DNA of 64,000 nucleotides from Ottowia sp. SB7-C50 (GCF_033110285.1 NZ_CP136995.1:2728001-2792000); one strand, 5' to 3'. Shown: positions 1 through 8,525, counted from the stretch's first letter. Translations and numbers: made by a program. The notes: a model not told the origin generated them from the sequence alone.

Positions 1-276
1 GCCAACACCTTCGAGAGCTATTCCACCTTCAAGGCGCGGCCTCTGCTCAATGTGCACGACCTGGTGGTGCTGCCGGCCCACCGCGCGCGCGGCGTGGGCC
101 AGGCGCTGCTCGCGGCGTGCGAAGCCCACGCGCAGGCGCGCGGCTGCTGCAAGCTCACCCTGGAAGTGCTGAGCGGCAACCAGCGCGCGCTGCGCAGCTA
201 CCAGCGCTTCGGTTTCGCGCCCTATGTGCTGGACCCCGCCGAAGGCGAAGCCGTGCTGATGCAGAAGTGGCTGTAG
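1..276 (+). CDS. GNAT family N-acetyltransferase, C-terminal part
   Basis: The frame is open from the first base of the window, so the gene begins upstream and only 91 codons are seen. The acetyl-CoA binding motif A of the GNAT fold is visible as R-A-R-G-V-G-Q-A-L-L near visible residue 30. It is followed by the usual helix, the strand L-T-L-E-V and the Y-x-R-F-G-F element (here YQRFGF) that closes most GNAT domains. Members transfer an acetyl group from acetyl-CoA to an amine; the substrate cannot be deduced. The GTG at 52 is only an internal codon. The gene converges on the DUF2889 gene, with 13 bp between the stop codons. Confidence 0.85.
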   Translation, partial: ANTFESYSTFKARPLLNVHDLVVLPAHRARGVGQALLAACEAHAQARGCCKLTLEVLSGNQRALRSYQRFGFAPYVLDPAEGEAVLMQKWL

Positions 277-289
277 GGCCCCTGCAGCG

Positions 290-853
290 CTACTTGTCCC
301 GCGGCGGCGCCGGCTGCGGCTGCAGCCGATAAAACCGGGGATAGCGGCGGGCCACCACCGGCCCGTTGAAGTCCCACGTCACGCACTTGCCCAGGTGCGG
401 CGGCGGGTGCTCGGGATCGATTGGCACCACGCTCTGCACCATGGTCTGGAACGCGGCGGTGGCCATGTTGAACAGCAGCTCGCGCAGGTGGGCGCAGCCT
501 TCGATGCCGCCCAGGTGCTGCTCGATTGAACGGCGCCAGCCGCGTGCCAGCTGGCAGCCCACCATGCGCTGCATCGGCGCCATGGCCTTGGGGCACGGGT
601 CGTGCGGCACATGGTCCATGGCCACTTCGATGGCGTGCACCACCGTGTCGTCGTCCACCGTCAGCCGGATCGCCATGCCGTGGATCGGTTCGCCCGCCGC
701 CCAGTCGCCCTCGCCGGCAATGGTGAAGGGTACGGTCTTGCTGTCGTGCAGTTCGGCCTCGATGTCCCACAGGCCGTCGGCACGGCGATAACCGCGGAAG
801 ACGGTACGACGATCATGCAGGTGGGTGCGTGGAGCAGGTGAAGAAAGCGGCAC
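290..853 (-). CDS. DUF2889 domain-containing protein
   Basis: A protein of about 187 residues that matches the DUF2889 family as I remember it: an N-terminal P-L-S-S-P-A-P-R-T-H-L-H-D-R stretch, then F-R-G-Y-R-R-x-D-G-L-W-D-I-E-A-E-L, and a Cys/His-containing middle (H-D-P-C-P near residue 90, E-G-C near 118). The function is unknown. The start chosen is a GTG giving M-P-L-S-S, which places the family motif at the N terminus. The open frame extends to an ATG at 964, but the extra 37 residues are Pro/Ala-rich and look like read-through of the leader. There is no signal peptide, so it is probably cytoplasmic. It is convergent with the acetyltransferase and divergent from the P1 peptidase. Confidence 0.75.
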   Translation of the reverse strand: MPLSSPAPRTHLHDRRTVFRGYRRADGLWDIEAELHDSKTVPFTIAGEGDWAAGEPIHGMAIRLTVDDDTVVHAIEVAMDHVPHDPCPKAMAPMQRMVGCQLARGWRRSIEQHLGGIEGCAHLRELLFNMATAAFQTMVQSVVPIDPEHPPPHLGKCVTWDFNGPVVARRYPRFYRLQPQPAPPRDK

Positions 854-991
854 GGCGTAAACCCCGCGACGAAACGCGGGCAAGAAGCTGACCCGCCCAT
901 TGTCGCGGCTTCGCGCGCCCGTTGCCGGGGCGGGCGCAGGCACCGCGCCAGCGGGCGCTAACATGCCGCATCACCACTTTGCACGACACGC

Positions 992-2032
992 ATGCCCCGC
1001 CAATCCGCTTCGCCCGCCGCCGCGCGCACCGCCCTGCCCTACCCCGGCAGCATCACCCAAGTGCGCGGCATCGAGGTCGGTCACTTCACCGACACGCGCC
1101 GCCCCACCGGCTGTTCCGTGGTGCTCGCCCGCGCCGGGGCATCGGGCGGCGTGGACGTGCGTGGGGCGGCACCCGGCACGCGCGAGACCGATCTGCTCGA
1201 CCCGGCCAATCTGGTGGGCGTGGTGCACGCGGTGCTGCTGTCGGGCGGCAGCGCATGGGGGCTGGACGCCGCCAGCGGCGTGATGCGCTGGCTTGACGAA
1301 CAAGGCGTGGGCCTGTACGTCGGCAGCGCGCCGGGCCAGGTGGTGCCCATCGTGCCGGCGGCTGTGCTGTTCGACCTGCACCTGGGCGACGCCCGCATCC
1401 GCCCTGGCGACACGGCGGGCTACGCGGCCTGCGACTCCGCCAGCGATGAGCCGCTGCAGGGCAACGTCGGCGCGGGCGCGGGCGCCACGGTGGGCAAGCT
1501 GTTCGGCATGCCCTTCGCGATGAAGGGCGGCATCGGCACCGCTTCGGTCACGCTGGACGGCGTGACCGTGGGCGCGCTGATCGCGGTCAACGCGTTGGGC
1601 GACGTGGTCGACCCCGCCACGGGCACCCCGATTGCCGGCGCGCGCACCGAAGACGGGCAAGGGCTGCGCGGCAGCGTGTCGGCGGTGCTGGCGGGCGACG
1701 CGCCGCTGTCGCTGCTGGCGGGCGTCAACACCACCATCGGCGTGGTTGCCACCGATGCGCCGCTGAGCAAGGCCCAGTGCCAGCGCCTGGCCGGCGCGGG
1801 CCACGACGGGCTGGCCAGGGCCATTCGCCCGGTGCACACCATGAGCGACGGCGACACGCTGTTCGCGCTGGCCACCGGCATGTCGGGCGGGCTGGATTTC
1901 AATGTGCTGTGCACGATGGCAGGCGAAGCCGTGGCGCGCGCCTGCGTCAATGCGGTGCGCGCGGCGCAGGGCATCCAGACCGACACGCTCAACCTGCCGT
2001 CTGCTACTGATTTAATAGCTGCCTGCGCTTGA
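992..2032 (+). CDS. P1 family peptidase (DmpA/NylC-like aminopeptidase)
   Basis: A 346-residue N-terminal nucleophile hydrolase of the S58/P1 family (DmpA aminopeptidase, BapA, nylon-oligomer hydrolase NylC). These enzymes cut themselves into two subunits, and the new N-terminal Ser or Thr becomes the nucleophile. Here the likely cleavage site is N246/T247 in G-V-N-T-T-I-G-V-V-A-T-D, an Asn-Thr pair as in NylC rather than the Gly-Ser of DmpA. Other family signatures are V-G-H-F-T-D near residue 29, L-L-S-G-G-S-A-W-G-L-D near 80-90 and G-N-V-G-A-G-A-G near 155. There is no signal peptide. The last residues (S-A-T-D-L-I-A-A-C-A) and the stop are written in a copy of the dispersed repeat, so the native C terminus has been replaced or extended. 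The substrate is not known. Confidence 0.88.
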   Translation: MPRQSASPAAARTALPYPGSITQVRGIEVGHFTDTRRPTGCSVVLARAGASGGVDVRGAAPGTRETDLLDPANLVGVVHAVLLSGGSAWGLDAASGVMRWLDEQGVGLYVGSAPGQVVPIVPAAVLFDLHLGDARIRPGDTAGYAACDSASDEPLQGNVGAGAGATVGKLFGMPFAMKGGIGTASVTLDGVTVGALIAVNALGDVVDPATGTPIAGARTEDGQGLRGSVSAVLAGDAPLSLLAGVNTTIGVVATDAPLSKAQCQRLAGAGHDGLARAIRPVHTMSDGDTLFALATGMSGGLDFNVLCTMAGEAVARACVNAVRAAQGIQTDTLNLPSATDLIAACA

Positions 2033-2060
2033 TGTATCAGCGCCAGAAGGGTTTTTGATT
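2002..2060 (+). repeat. Dispersed GCTAT/ATAGC-GCGCTT element, copy 1
   Basis: Forward copy: GCTACTGATTTAATAGCT, then GCGCTT, a second GCGC arm and a T-run (GGTTTTTG). It encodes the tail and stop of the P1 peptidase. It also supplies the leader of the TAXI receptor gene, including an AGAAGG that could serve as its ribosome binding site, ending one base before the ATG at 2062. Confidence 0.8.
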
Positions 2061-2061
2061 C

Positions 2062-3426
2062 ATGATCGGACCGATCCGTCGCACCCTCACGCTGATCGTG
2101 CTGTCGGTGCGCGACATGCTGGCTTCGGCCGGCCCGGTGGTGTTGCTGGCCGTGGGCGTGCTGGTGGCCGCGTACTGGTGGCTCGACCCGCAGCCGCCCA
2201 AGACAGTGACGCTGGCCACCGGCCCCGAGGGCAGCGCGTATGCCGAATTTGGCCGGCGCTATGCGCAAGCGCCGGCCAGGAACCGCATCGAGGTCAAGCT
2301 GACCACCACCGAAGGCTCGCGAGCCAACCTGCAGGCGCTGCGCGCGGGCCAGGCCGACGTGGCCTTCGTGCGCGGCGGCAGCGCCGATGCGGCGGCCGAT
2401 GGCGAGGCGGGCATCACCTCGCTCGGCGCGCTGTTCTATGAGCCGCTTTGGGTGTTCTATCGGCCTGCAGCGCTTGCTGGACAAGCGCGAGCAGCTCCTA
2501 AATCAGAAGCAAACAAGCCCGTGACCACGCTGGGCCAGCTGAAGGGGCTGCGCGTCAACATCGACCAACCCGGCAGCGGCGTGCCCGAAATCGTGCAGCG
2601 CCTGCTGCAGGCCAATGGCATGGACGCCAGCGCGCTCGTCACCAGCCAGCTACCGCCCGCCGCAGCGGCCGAGGCGCTCCTGGGCGGCTACCTGGACGCG
2701 CTGGTGCTGGTCACCGCGCCCGAATCGCCCGTGGTCGAGCGCCTGCTGCGCGCGCCCGGCGTGGCGCTGATGGACGTGGCGCAGGCCGACGCCTATGCGC
2801 GGCGCTTTCCCTTCTTGCAGCCGGTCACGCTGCCGCGCGGCGTGGTCGATCTGGCGGCCGATATTCCGCCGCACGACGTCAGCCTGCTGGCCACCACCAC
2901 CTCGCTGCTGACGCGCGAGCAGACCCACCCCGCGCTGCGCCAGCTGTTCGCGCAGGCGGCGCAAGGGCTGCACAGCGGCGCCGGCTGGTTCCACCGGGCG
3001 CGGGATTTTCCGAACACGCGCACCAGCGAACTGCCCGTCAGCCCCGAGGGCGACCGCGCCATCAACGGCACGCCGCCTTTCTGGCAGCGCTACCTGCCGT
3101 TCTGGGCCAGCAATCTGCTGGAGCGCATGTGGCTGGTCATCGGCGGCTTGATCGTGCTGCTGCTGCCCTTGAGCCGCGTCGTGCCGCCGCTCTACACCTT
3201 CCGCGTGCGGCGGCGCGTGTTCCGCTGGTACGCCCGGCTGCGCACCATTGAGGCCAAGGTGGACGAAGGCCTGGGCGAGCGCAACGAGCTGCTGGACGAA
3301 CTGGACGAACTCGACCGCGTGGCCAACGGCATCACGGTGCCACTGGCGCATGCCGAAGAGCTGTTCGCGCTGCGCAACAACATCGACGCCGTGCGGCGCC
3401 GCTTGCTGGCCAAGCGGCCGGCGTAG
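2062..3426 (+). CDS. TAXI-family TRAP transporter solute-binding protein, membrane-anchored
   Basis: A 454-residue protein. An N-terminal transmembrane helix (about 22-42) anchors a periplasmic TAXI-type solute-binding domain: L-A-T-G-P-E-G-S-A-Y-A near 72, L-Q-A-L-R-A-G-Q-A-D-V-A-F-V near 95-108, and L-K-G-L-R-V-N-I-D-Q-P-G-S-G near 160-175. A second hydrophobic helix (about 348-368) is followed by a basic, coiled cytoplasmic tail. This two-helix form differs from the soluble, signal-peptide TAXI receptors that work with a 4TM-12TM permease, and no TRAP permease is adjacent. It may act as a sensor or an orphan receptor. Residues near 133-152 are encoded by a dispersed repeat copy, which lengthens the loop before the L-G-Q-L-K-G-L motif. 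A terminator for the converging ttdB follows. Confidence 0.8.
   Translation: MIGPIRRTLTLIVLSVRDMLASAGPVVLLAVGVLVAAYWWLDPQPPKTVTLATGPEGSAYAEFGRRYAQAPARNRIEVKLTTTEGSRANLQALRAGQADVAFVRGGSADAAADGEAGITSLGALFYEPLWVFYRPAALAGQARAAPKSEANKPVTTLGQLKGLRVNIDQPGSGVPEIVQRLLQANGMDASALVTSQLPPAAAAEALLGGYLDALVLVTAPESPVVERLLRAPGVALMDVAQADAYARRFPFLQPVTLPRGVVDLAADIPPHDVSLLATTTSLLTREQTHPALRQLFAQAAQGLHSGAGWFHRARDFPNTRTSELPVSPEGDRAINGTPPFWQRYLPFWASNLLERMWLVIGGLIVLLLPLSRVVPPLYTFRVRRRVFRWYARLRTIEAKVDEGLGERNELLDELDELDRVANGITVPLAHAEELFALRNNIDAVRRRLLAKRPA
2462..2513 (-). repeat. Dispersed element, copy 2, inside the TAXI receptor gene
   Basis: Reverse copy lying within the coding sequence: GGCCTGCAGCGCTTGCTGG, then ACAAGCGC, then GAGCAGCTCCTAAATCAGAAGC. 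It is read in frame as roughly P-A-A-L-A-G-Q-A-R-A-A-P-K-S-E-A without a stop. Confidence 0.7.
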
Positions 3427-3436
3427 CGCGGCACGC

Positions 3437-3462
3437 AAAAAAAGCCCCGGCGATGCGGGGCT
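3437..3462 (-). terminator. Rho-independent terminator of the ttd operon
   Basis: The stem AGCCCCG/CGGGGCT (3443-3449 with 3456-3462) is preceded on the plus strand by seven A. Read on the minus strand this is a 7-bp GC-rich hairpin followed by a T-run, 22 bp past the ttdB stop. It lies between the convergent TAXI gene and ttdB. Confidence 0.85.
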
Positions 3463-3483
3463 GGGCGCATCGGCGCGGCGCGC

Positions 3484-4092
3484 CTATTTGATGAAGCGGA
3501 TCTGCTGGTTGATGCGCTCCAGGATGGGCTTCTTCTTCTCGTTGAAGATCTTCTTGTTCTCCTCAATCAGGTTGCGGCCCTTGGTGTCGATGGAGATGAT
3601 GAGCGGACCGAATTCCTTGACCTTGTTGATCCACAGCGTCTCGGGCATGCCCAGGTCCTTCCACTCGGCGCCCTCGATCTTTTCGACCTGCGTGGCCGCC
3701 AGCACGGCGCAACCGCCGGGAAAGATGGCGTGCACGGCCTTGTTCTCGACGCAGCCTTCCTGTGTCTCGGCCCCCATGCCGCCCTTGCCGACGATCAGCT
3801 TCACGCCGGTCTGGCGGATGAAGTCCTTCTCGAACTTTTCCATGCGCATGCTGGTGGTGGGGCCAATGGACACCATCTCGTATTCGCCGTTGTCCTTCTG
3901 CCGCACGATGGGCCCGGCGTGGAAGATCGCCCCGCCCTTCAGATCCACCGGCAGCTCGCGCCCCTGCTCGATCAAGCGGCGGTGCGCCACGTCGCGGCAA
4001 GTGACCAGCGTGCCGGTCAGGTAGACCACGTCGCCGGCGTTGAGTGCTTCCAGATCTTCGTCCCGGATGGGTGTGGTGAGAATTTTTTTCAC
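3484..4092 (-). CDS. ttdB: L(+)-tartrate dehydratase subunit beta (class I fumarase beta family)
   Basis: A 202-residue protein that matches E. coli TtdB almost end to end as I recall it: K-K-I-L-T-T-P-I at the start, then [36 protein letters not shown] and [10 protein letters not shown]. With TtdA it forms the iron-sulfur hydro-lyase that dehydrates L(+)-tartrate to oxaloacetate; the same fold makes two-subunit class I fumarases. The GTG start at 4092 overlaps the ttdA stop (GTGA), so the two are translationally coupled. The longer frame from 4125 would run into ttdA and is not needed. Fumarase activity cannot be excluded from sequence alone. Confidence 0.88.
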   Translation of the reverse strand: MKKILTTPIRDEDLEALNAGDVVYLTGTLVTCRDVAHRRLIEQGRELPVDLKGGAIFHAGPIVRQKDNGEYEMVSIGPTTSMRMEKFEKDFIRQTGVKLIVGKGGMGAETQEGCVENKAVHAIFPGGCAVLAATQVEKIEGAEWKDLGMPETLWINKVKEFGPLIISIDTKGRNLIEENKKIFNEKKKPILERINQQIRFIK

Positions 4093-4988
4093 AGCTTGAA
4101 CCCCTGGTGCGAGATGACTTCCCATGTCATGTCCGATTTGATCTTGATGCGCCCGCGCCGGTGCGCCCAGCAGCCGGTCGATACCGCCACGCCAATGGTC
4201 GAAGGGTGGCGCGCCGACGATTCGATGTTGACGCCCATCACGCTGTTGTTGCCGGTCAGGCCCTGCGGGCCCAGACCCAGCTCGTTCAGGCCGTCGGTCA
4301 GCAGTTGCTCCATCAGCGCCGCGTTTTCGTTGGGGTGGCTCGACGTGACCGGGCGCAGGATGGCCTTCTTCGACAGGCGCGCCGCGGTCTCGGCCGATGT
4401 GGACACACCCACGCCCACCAGCAGCGGCGGGCAGGCGTTGACGCCGCGCGAAGTGATGACGTCGAACACGAATTCGGCCACCCCCTCATAGCCCTGACCC
4501 GGCATCAGCACCGTGCCCTTGCCCGGCAGCGTGCAGCCGCCGCCGGCCATGTAGACGTCGATCGTCACGCTGTCGTCGTTCGGCACGATCTCCCAGTCCA
4601 GCCACGGAATCTTCGAGCCCGTGTTGGTGCCCGTGTTCTTCTCGACGAAGGTCTCAACGGCGTTGTGGCGCAGCGGGCCGTCGCGCGTGGCTCCGGCCGT
4701 GGCTTCCTGCAGGATTTCTTCCAGTTCGCCCAGCAGCGGAAAGTTGGCGCCGGCGGTCAGGAAGTACTGGATGACGCCGGTGTCCTGGCAGCTCGGGCGG
4801 TCCAGCTTGTCGGCCGCTTCCTGGTTCTGGCGCATCGATTCATACACCTCCTTGGCCAGGAAGTTGACCTCCTTCTCGCGCAGCTCGCCCAGTTTCTGCG
4901 TCACGTCGGTTGGCAGGCGCTTGCCGATGTAGGCGGTGAATTTGGACATGACATTCGTCAGGTCCGCGACGGCTTGTTCCTTGTTCAT
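4089..4988 (-). CDS. ttdA: L(+)-tartrate dehydratase subunit alpha (class I fumarase alpha family)
   Basis: A 299-residue iron-sulfur subunit, close in length and motifs to E. coli TtdA. Three cysteines likely ligate the [4Fe-4S] cluster: R-P-S-C-Q-D-T-G near residue 70, [11 protein letters not shown] near 190, and [10 protein letters not shown] near 275. Other signatures are [17 protein letters not shown] and [11 protein letters not shown]. The start [10 protein letters not shown] is preferred over an upstream ATG eight codons earlier because it aligns with E. coli. It overlaps ttdB by 4 bp and follows the Bug receptor gene by 20 bp, so the three form one operon under the divergent LysR gene. 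Automated pipelines may call it simply fumarate hydratase. Confidence 0.88.
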   Translation of the reverse strand: MNKEQAVADLTNVMSKFTAYIGKRLPTDVTQKLGELREKEVNFLAKEVYESMRQNQEAADKLDRPSCQDTGVIQYFLTAGANFPLLGELEEILQEATAGATRDGPLRHNAVETFVEKNTGTNTGSKIPWLDWEIVPNDDSVTIDVYMAGGGCTLPGKGTVLMPGQGYEGVAEFVFDVITSRGVNACPPLLVGVGVSTSAETAARLSKKAILRPVTSSHPNENAALMEQLLTDGLNELGLGPQGLTGNNSVMGVNIESSARHPSTIGVAVSTGCWAHRRGRIKIKSDMTWEVISHQGFKL

Positions 4989-5008
4989 GCGGGTGCTCCG
5001 TGCCAGCG

Positions 5009-6001
5009 TCATTCAACGGTGATGTTGCCGGCCTTGACCAACGCACCGAACTTGGCGGTTTCGGCCTTGATCTGCGCCGCCATCTCGGCCGGCGTGTTGC
5101 CCACCGGCTGCGCGCCGATGTCGTCCATGCGCTTTTGGAAGTCGGGCGAACGGATGATCCGGGTGGCCTCGGCGCTCAGGCGGTCCAGCACCGGCCGGGG
5201 CGTGCCCGCGGGCGCCAGCACGCCGAACCAGGTGCCGATGTCGAAATCCTTCAGGCCCGCCTCCTGCAGCGTGGGCACGTCGGGCAACGCGGGAGAGCGC
5301 CTGGCCGTGGTCACCGCCAGCGGGCGCAGCTTGCCCGCCTTGATGTGGGGCAGCACCGGCGTGATGGTGTCGAACGACATGAGGATCTGGCCGCCCAGCA
5401 GGTCGGTGGCGAGCGGCCCGCTGCCCTTGTAGGGAATGTGCTGCAACCGGGCACCGGTTTGCTGCTGGAACAGCGTGCCGATCATGTGCTGCGCCGTGCC
5501 ATTGCCGTTGGAGCCGTAGCTGGCATCGTCGGGCCTGGCCTTGATGGCCGCAACCAGTTCGTTCACCGTCTTGGCGGGGGTCCTGGCCGCGTTGACCACC
5601 AGCACGTTGGGCACCATGGCGATCACGGTGATCGGCTCAAAGCTCTTCTGGAAGTCGTACGGCAGCTTCTTGTACACGCTGCTGGCGATGGTGTGGTGCA
5701 CCGCGCCGATCAGCAGCGTGTAGCCGTCCGGCTTGGCCTTGGCCACCGCATCGGCGCCAATGGTGGCGCCCGCACCGGGCTTGTTTTCCACGATCACCGG
5801 CTGGCCGATGGCGGGCGACAGGCGTTCGGCCAGCGCGCGCGCCAGCACGTCGGTGGTGCCGCCGGCCGGGAAGGGCACAACCAGACTCACGGGCTTGGTC
5901 GGCCAGGCCTGGGCCTGTGCGACAGGGGCCGCGCAGGCCAGTGCCAGCGCCGCCACGTGCAGCGCGGAGCGTCGGTTGAAGGGGGCGATGTCCACTGGCA
6001 T
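5009..6001 (-). CDS. Bug-family (TctC-like) tripartite tricarboxylate transporter receptor
   Basis: A 330-residue periplasmic receptor of the Bug family. A signal peptide (hydrophobic A-L-H-V-A-A-L-A-L-A-C-A, cleavage likely after A-Q-A near residue 31) precedes the mature start W-P-T-K-P-V-S-L-V-V-P-F-P-A-G-G-T-T-D, the hallmark of the family. Further signatures are N-K-P-G-A-G-A-T-I-G, P-D-G-Y-T-L-L, Y-G-S-N-G-N-G-T and P-Y-K-G-S-G-P. Family members bind carboxylates such as tartrate, citrate or nicotinate and usually work with TctA/TctB membrane subunits. No such genes are nearby, so it must share a membrane partner encoded elsewhere. Its place as first gene of the ttd operon suggests a tartrate-like ligand; that is inference. 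Confidence 0.9.
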   Translation of the reverse strand: MPVDIAPFNRRSALHVAALALACAAPVAQAQAWPTKPVSLVVPFPAGGTTDVLARALAERLSPAIGQPVIVENKPGAGATIGADAVAKAKPDGYTLLIGAVHHTIASSVYKKLPYDFQKSFEPITVIAMVPNVLVVNAARTPAKTVNELVAAIKARPDDASYGSNGNGTAQHMIGTLFQQQTGARLQHIPYKGSGPLATDLLGGQILMSFDTITPVLPHIKAGKLRPLAVTTARRSPALPDVPTLQEAGLKDFDIGTWFGVLAPAGTPRPVLDRLSAEATRIIRSPDFQKRMDDIGAQPVGNTPAEMAAQIKAETAKFGALVKAGNITVE

Positions 6002-6087
6002 GTGTCTCCTCGTGAGGTGAATGGCTGGAATGAGCCGACTCTAGGAGAGCGATGCTTGTTCGTATCGGTCAAAATCTCAAACCAGTG

Positions 6088-6102
6088 TTGACTTCAAGTT
6101 AA
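6088..6102. promoter_or_regulatory. Candidate LysR-type operator (T-N11-A) of the ttd operon
   Basis: TTGACTTCAAGTTAA is an imperfect inverted repeat with the T-N11-A form typical of LysR-type regulators. It lies in the 133-bp gap between the divergent receptor and LysR genes, 33 bp before the LysR start. Confidence 0.5.
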
Positions 6103-6134
6103 CAATCTGACGCACCCACGATGCAAGGACCAGC

Positions 6135-7055
6135 ATGAACCCCGCCATCCAGCCGGCCGATCTGGGCTTTTTCTCGGCGCTGGCGCGCGCCGGCAGCCTG
6201 AGCGCCGCCGCGCGCGATCTGGGCGTGACCACCGCCGCCGTCAGCCGCCACCTGGCGCAGATGGAAAAGCGCCTCGGCGTTCAGCTGGTCAACCGCACCA
6301 CACGCCGCATGGGCCTGACGCCCGAAGGCGAGGTGTATCTGGAGCATGCACGCCGCATCCTGGGCGACATCGACAGCCTGGGCGAGCTGCTGGGCGGCGC
6401 GCAGTCGTCACCGCAGGGGCTGTTGCGTGTCAACGCCACGCTGGGCTTCGGGCGCAGCCACATCGCGCCGCTCATTTCGCGCTTTGCACGGCGCTTTCCG
6501 CAGGTGGAAGTGCAGTTGCAGCTGTCGGTCAATCCGCCGCCGATCACGGACGACGCGTTCGACGTCTGCATACGCTTCGGCACGCCGCCCGACGCCCGCG
6601 TGATCGCGCGCTACATCGCGCCCAATCGCCGCCTGCTGTGCGCCGCGCCCGCCTACCTGAAGCGCCACGGCATACCGCGCACCCCGAGCGAACTGGCGCG
6701 CCACGCCTGCATCGGCATCCGCCAGGGTGAAGAAGCCTACGGCCTGTGGCGCCTGAGTCCCGCCAAGGGACGCGCCGGCCGCGCCGAGTCGGTGAAGACG
6801 CGCGGCCCGCTCAGCACCAACGACGGCGAGATCGCCGTCAAATGGGCGCTGGACGGCCACGGCATCCTGCTGCGCGCCGAATGGGACGTGAAGCCGTTCC
6901 TGCAAAGCGGCCGGCTGGTGCAGGTGCTGCCGCAGTACGTGACGCCCGACGCCGACATCTACGCCGTGTATCCACAGCGCCACCAACTGGCGGCGCGCGT
7001 GCGCGTGTTCGTCGACTTCGTGTCGCAGGCCTTTGAGCAGCTGGCGCCCGCCTGA
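6135..7055 (+). CDS. LysR family transcriptional regulator, divergent from the ttd operon
   Basis: A 306-residue LysR regulator. The N-terminal winged helix-turn-helix is clear: F-F-S-A-L-A-R-A-G-S-L-S-A-A-A-R-D-L-G-V near residues 11-30, A-V-S-R-H-L-A-Q-M-E-K-R-L-G-V, then R-T-T-R-R-M-G-L-T-P-E-G. The C-terminal part has the periplasmic-binding-like effector domain of the family (F-G-R-S-H-I-A-P-L, then V-C-I-R-F-G near 150). An AAGGA ribosome site lies 9 bases before the ATG. It is divergent from the Bug receptor-ttdA-ttdB operon with a T-N11-A site between, the standard arrangement for a LysR activator of an adjacent catabolic operon. The inducer is probably the substrate of that operon. 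Confidence 0.92.
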   Translation: MNPAIQPADLGFFSALARAGSLSAAARDLGVTTAAVSRHLAQMEKRLGVQLVNRTTRRMGLTPEGEVYLEHARRILGDIDSLGELLGGAQSSPQGLLRVNATLGFGRSHIAPLISRFARRFPQVEVQLQLSVNPPPITDDAFDVCIRFGTPPDARVIARYIAPNRRLLCAAPAYLKRHGIPRTPSELARHACIGIRQGEEAYGLWRLSPAKGRAGRAESVKTRGPLSTNDGEIAVKWALDGHGILLRAEWDVKPFLQSGRLVQVLPQYVTPDADIYAVYPQRHQLAARVRVFVDFVSQAFEQLAPA

Positions 7056-7068
7056 GGGCGCGGCTTTT

Positions 7069-8079
7069 TCAATACCGGTCGAAGATCGCCTGCACGCCAG
7101 AAGGCGCTGACGTGCGCGTGAGCGCCAGCGCCGCCAGCAGGCGCGCGCGCGGCGGGTTCTGGTCGTCCGTCACCACGCTGCCGCAGGCGTCGTCGTCGAA
7201 GTTGGCGTTGCGGATGACGGCCCCGGCGCCCACGCGCGAAGCGCGCACGACCAGCACGCATTGGGCGCACAGCGCGGCCAGCACGGGCTTCAGGTAAGCG
7301 GGCACCGTGCCGCCGCCGAAGCCCGCGTGCACGATGGCGCGTGCGCCGGCGGCCACCCACGCGTCGTAGATGTCGCGCCGCATCTGGCCGTGGCTGGTAA
7401 CCACGCCGACCAGCGGCAACGTGTCGATGGCGGCGATGTCGAATTCACTCGACATGGTGTGCGGCCGCGCCACCGCGCGGTACCACCGCGGCGCGCCCTC
7501 CACCACCGCGCCCAGCGGACCGTGCGGCGACGCAAATGCGTCCAGCCGCATGGCGTTCACCTTGGCCACGTCGCGCGCGCTGTGCACCTCTTCGTTCATC
7601 ACCACCAGCACGCCGCGCCCGGCCGACGAGGCATGCGCCGCCACGGCCATGGCGTGCAGCAGGTTGGCGGGGCCATCGGCGGCCAGCGCGGTGCCGGGCC
7701 GCATGGCGCCGGTCAGCACGATGGGCTTGGCGCTTTGCACGGTGAGATGCAGGAAATAGGCGCTTTCCTCCATCGTGTCCGTGCCATGCGCGACCACCAC
7801 GCCGTCGATGTCGTCGCGTGCACACAGCGCCGACACGCGGCGCGACAGCGCCAGCAGCTGCTCGTCGGTGAAGTCGGCCGAATCGATCTGCATCAGCTGC
7901 TCGGCCTGCAGGTCCGCCACCTGCGCCAGGGCGGGAATGCGGTCGATCAGGTCGCGGGCCGTCACCACGGCCGACTGGTAGGCCGCCGACGTGGCGCCCG
8001 CCTGCGCCGGGGCCGCGCCGGCAATGGTGCCGCCAGTGCCCACCAGGGCAATGCGCGGGCGTCGTGCATGTGTCGTCAT
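7069..8079 (-). CDS. L-asparaginase family protein
   Basis: A 336-residue asparaginase/glutaminase fold protein. The first active-site motif is V-G-T-G-G-T-I-A-G with the nucleophilic Thr at about residue 18. The second is V-V-A-H-G-T-D-T-M-E-E-S near 105-115, with the Thr-Asp pair; the conserved Lys lies in D-V-A-K-V-N-A near 185. Together they hydrolyse L-asparagine to aspartate and ammonia. No signal peptide is present with the chosen start M-T-T-H-A-R-R-P, so the enzyme is probably cytoplasmic, although its motifs resemble type II enzymes. The open frame runs to an ATG at 8151, but that extension is Arg/Ser-rich and not family-like. It converges with the LysR gene (13 bp apart) and is divergent from the small secreted protein gene. 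Confidence 0.87.
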   Translation of the reverse strand: MTTHARRPRIALVGTGGTIAGAAPAQAGATSAAYQSAVVTARDLIDRIPALAQVADLQAEQLMQIDSADFTDEQLLALSRRVSALCARDDIDGVVVAHGTDTMEESAYFLHLTVQSAKPIVLTGAMRPGTALAADGPANLLHAMAVAAHASSAGRGVLVVMNEEVHSARDVAKVNAMRLDAFASPHGPLGAVVEGAPRWYRAVARPHTMSSEFDIAAIDTLPLVGVVTSHGQMRRDIYDAWVAAGARAIVHAGFGGGTVPAYLKPVLAALCAQCVLVVRASRVGAGAVIRNANFDDDACGSVVTDDQNPPRARLLAALALTRTSAPSGVQAIFDRY

Positions 8080-8186
8080 GGGGGTGGATTGTCGGGCACA
8101 GTCCGCACGGCCCGTTGGCGACCAGCCTTGCCAGCGGCCGGCGAAGCTCATTACACTCCGATACAGACTTGTCTGGGCCCTTCGAA

Positions 8187-8525
8187 ATGACGCACCCGCT
8201 TTCTTCCGTCCTGCTGATCGCCGGCCTGCTGCTGGGCGGCAGCGCGCTGGCCGCGCCCAGTGCGCAAAACTCCGATCTGGTGCCGCCCAACTCGCCCCTG
8301 AAGCCGCTGGGCTTCCCCGACGCGGGGCAGTTCAACCCCAACGACGATGGCGCGCTGCAGGGCCTTGCAGCGACCCGCGTGGCGCCGGCCGCCGCCACGT
8401 ATTACCCGCCGGTCATCGTGCTCGACGTGCCTGCGCCGCGGCCCTATGCGCTGGTGGCCGCGCCCACGCTGCCTTGCGCGCCGGCCTATTGCCCGCGCCT
8501 GCGTCCGCGCCGCGACCGCCACTGA
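8187..8525 (+). CDS. Small secreted protein with SAQNSD/PNSPLK/PDAGQFNP block (paralogue 1)
   Basis: A 112-residue protein of unknown function. A signal peptide (L-L-I-A-G-L-L-L-G-G-S-A-L-A, cleavage near residue 22-23) is followed by a conserved block at residues 25-51 containing S-A-Q-N-S-D, P-N-S-P-L-K and P-D-A-G-Q-F-N-P. A Pro/Ala/Val-rich middle has two cysteines (P-C-A-P-A-Y-C-P), and the tail is basic (P-R-R-D-R-H). The same block, without gaps, and the same tail occur in the gene at 60010, which has almost the same length. The ATG at 8187 is preferred over one at 8064 because only it gives a signal peptide. It stands alone between asparaginase and the ABC exporter. Confidence 0.75.
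   Translation: MTHPLSSVLLIAGLLLGGSALAAPSAQNSDLVPPNSPLKPLGFPDAGQFNPNDDGALQGLAATRVAPAAATYYPPVIVLDVPAPRPYALVAAPTLPCAPAYCPRLRPRRDRH

Noticed and set aside
3484..4988. Plain class I fumarase instead of tartrate dehydratase
   Set aside because: Not excluded biochemically, but the residue-level match to TtdA and TtdB and the operon context favour tartrate dehydratase.
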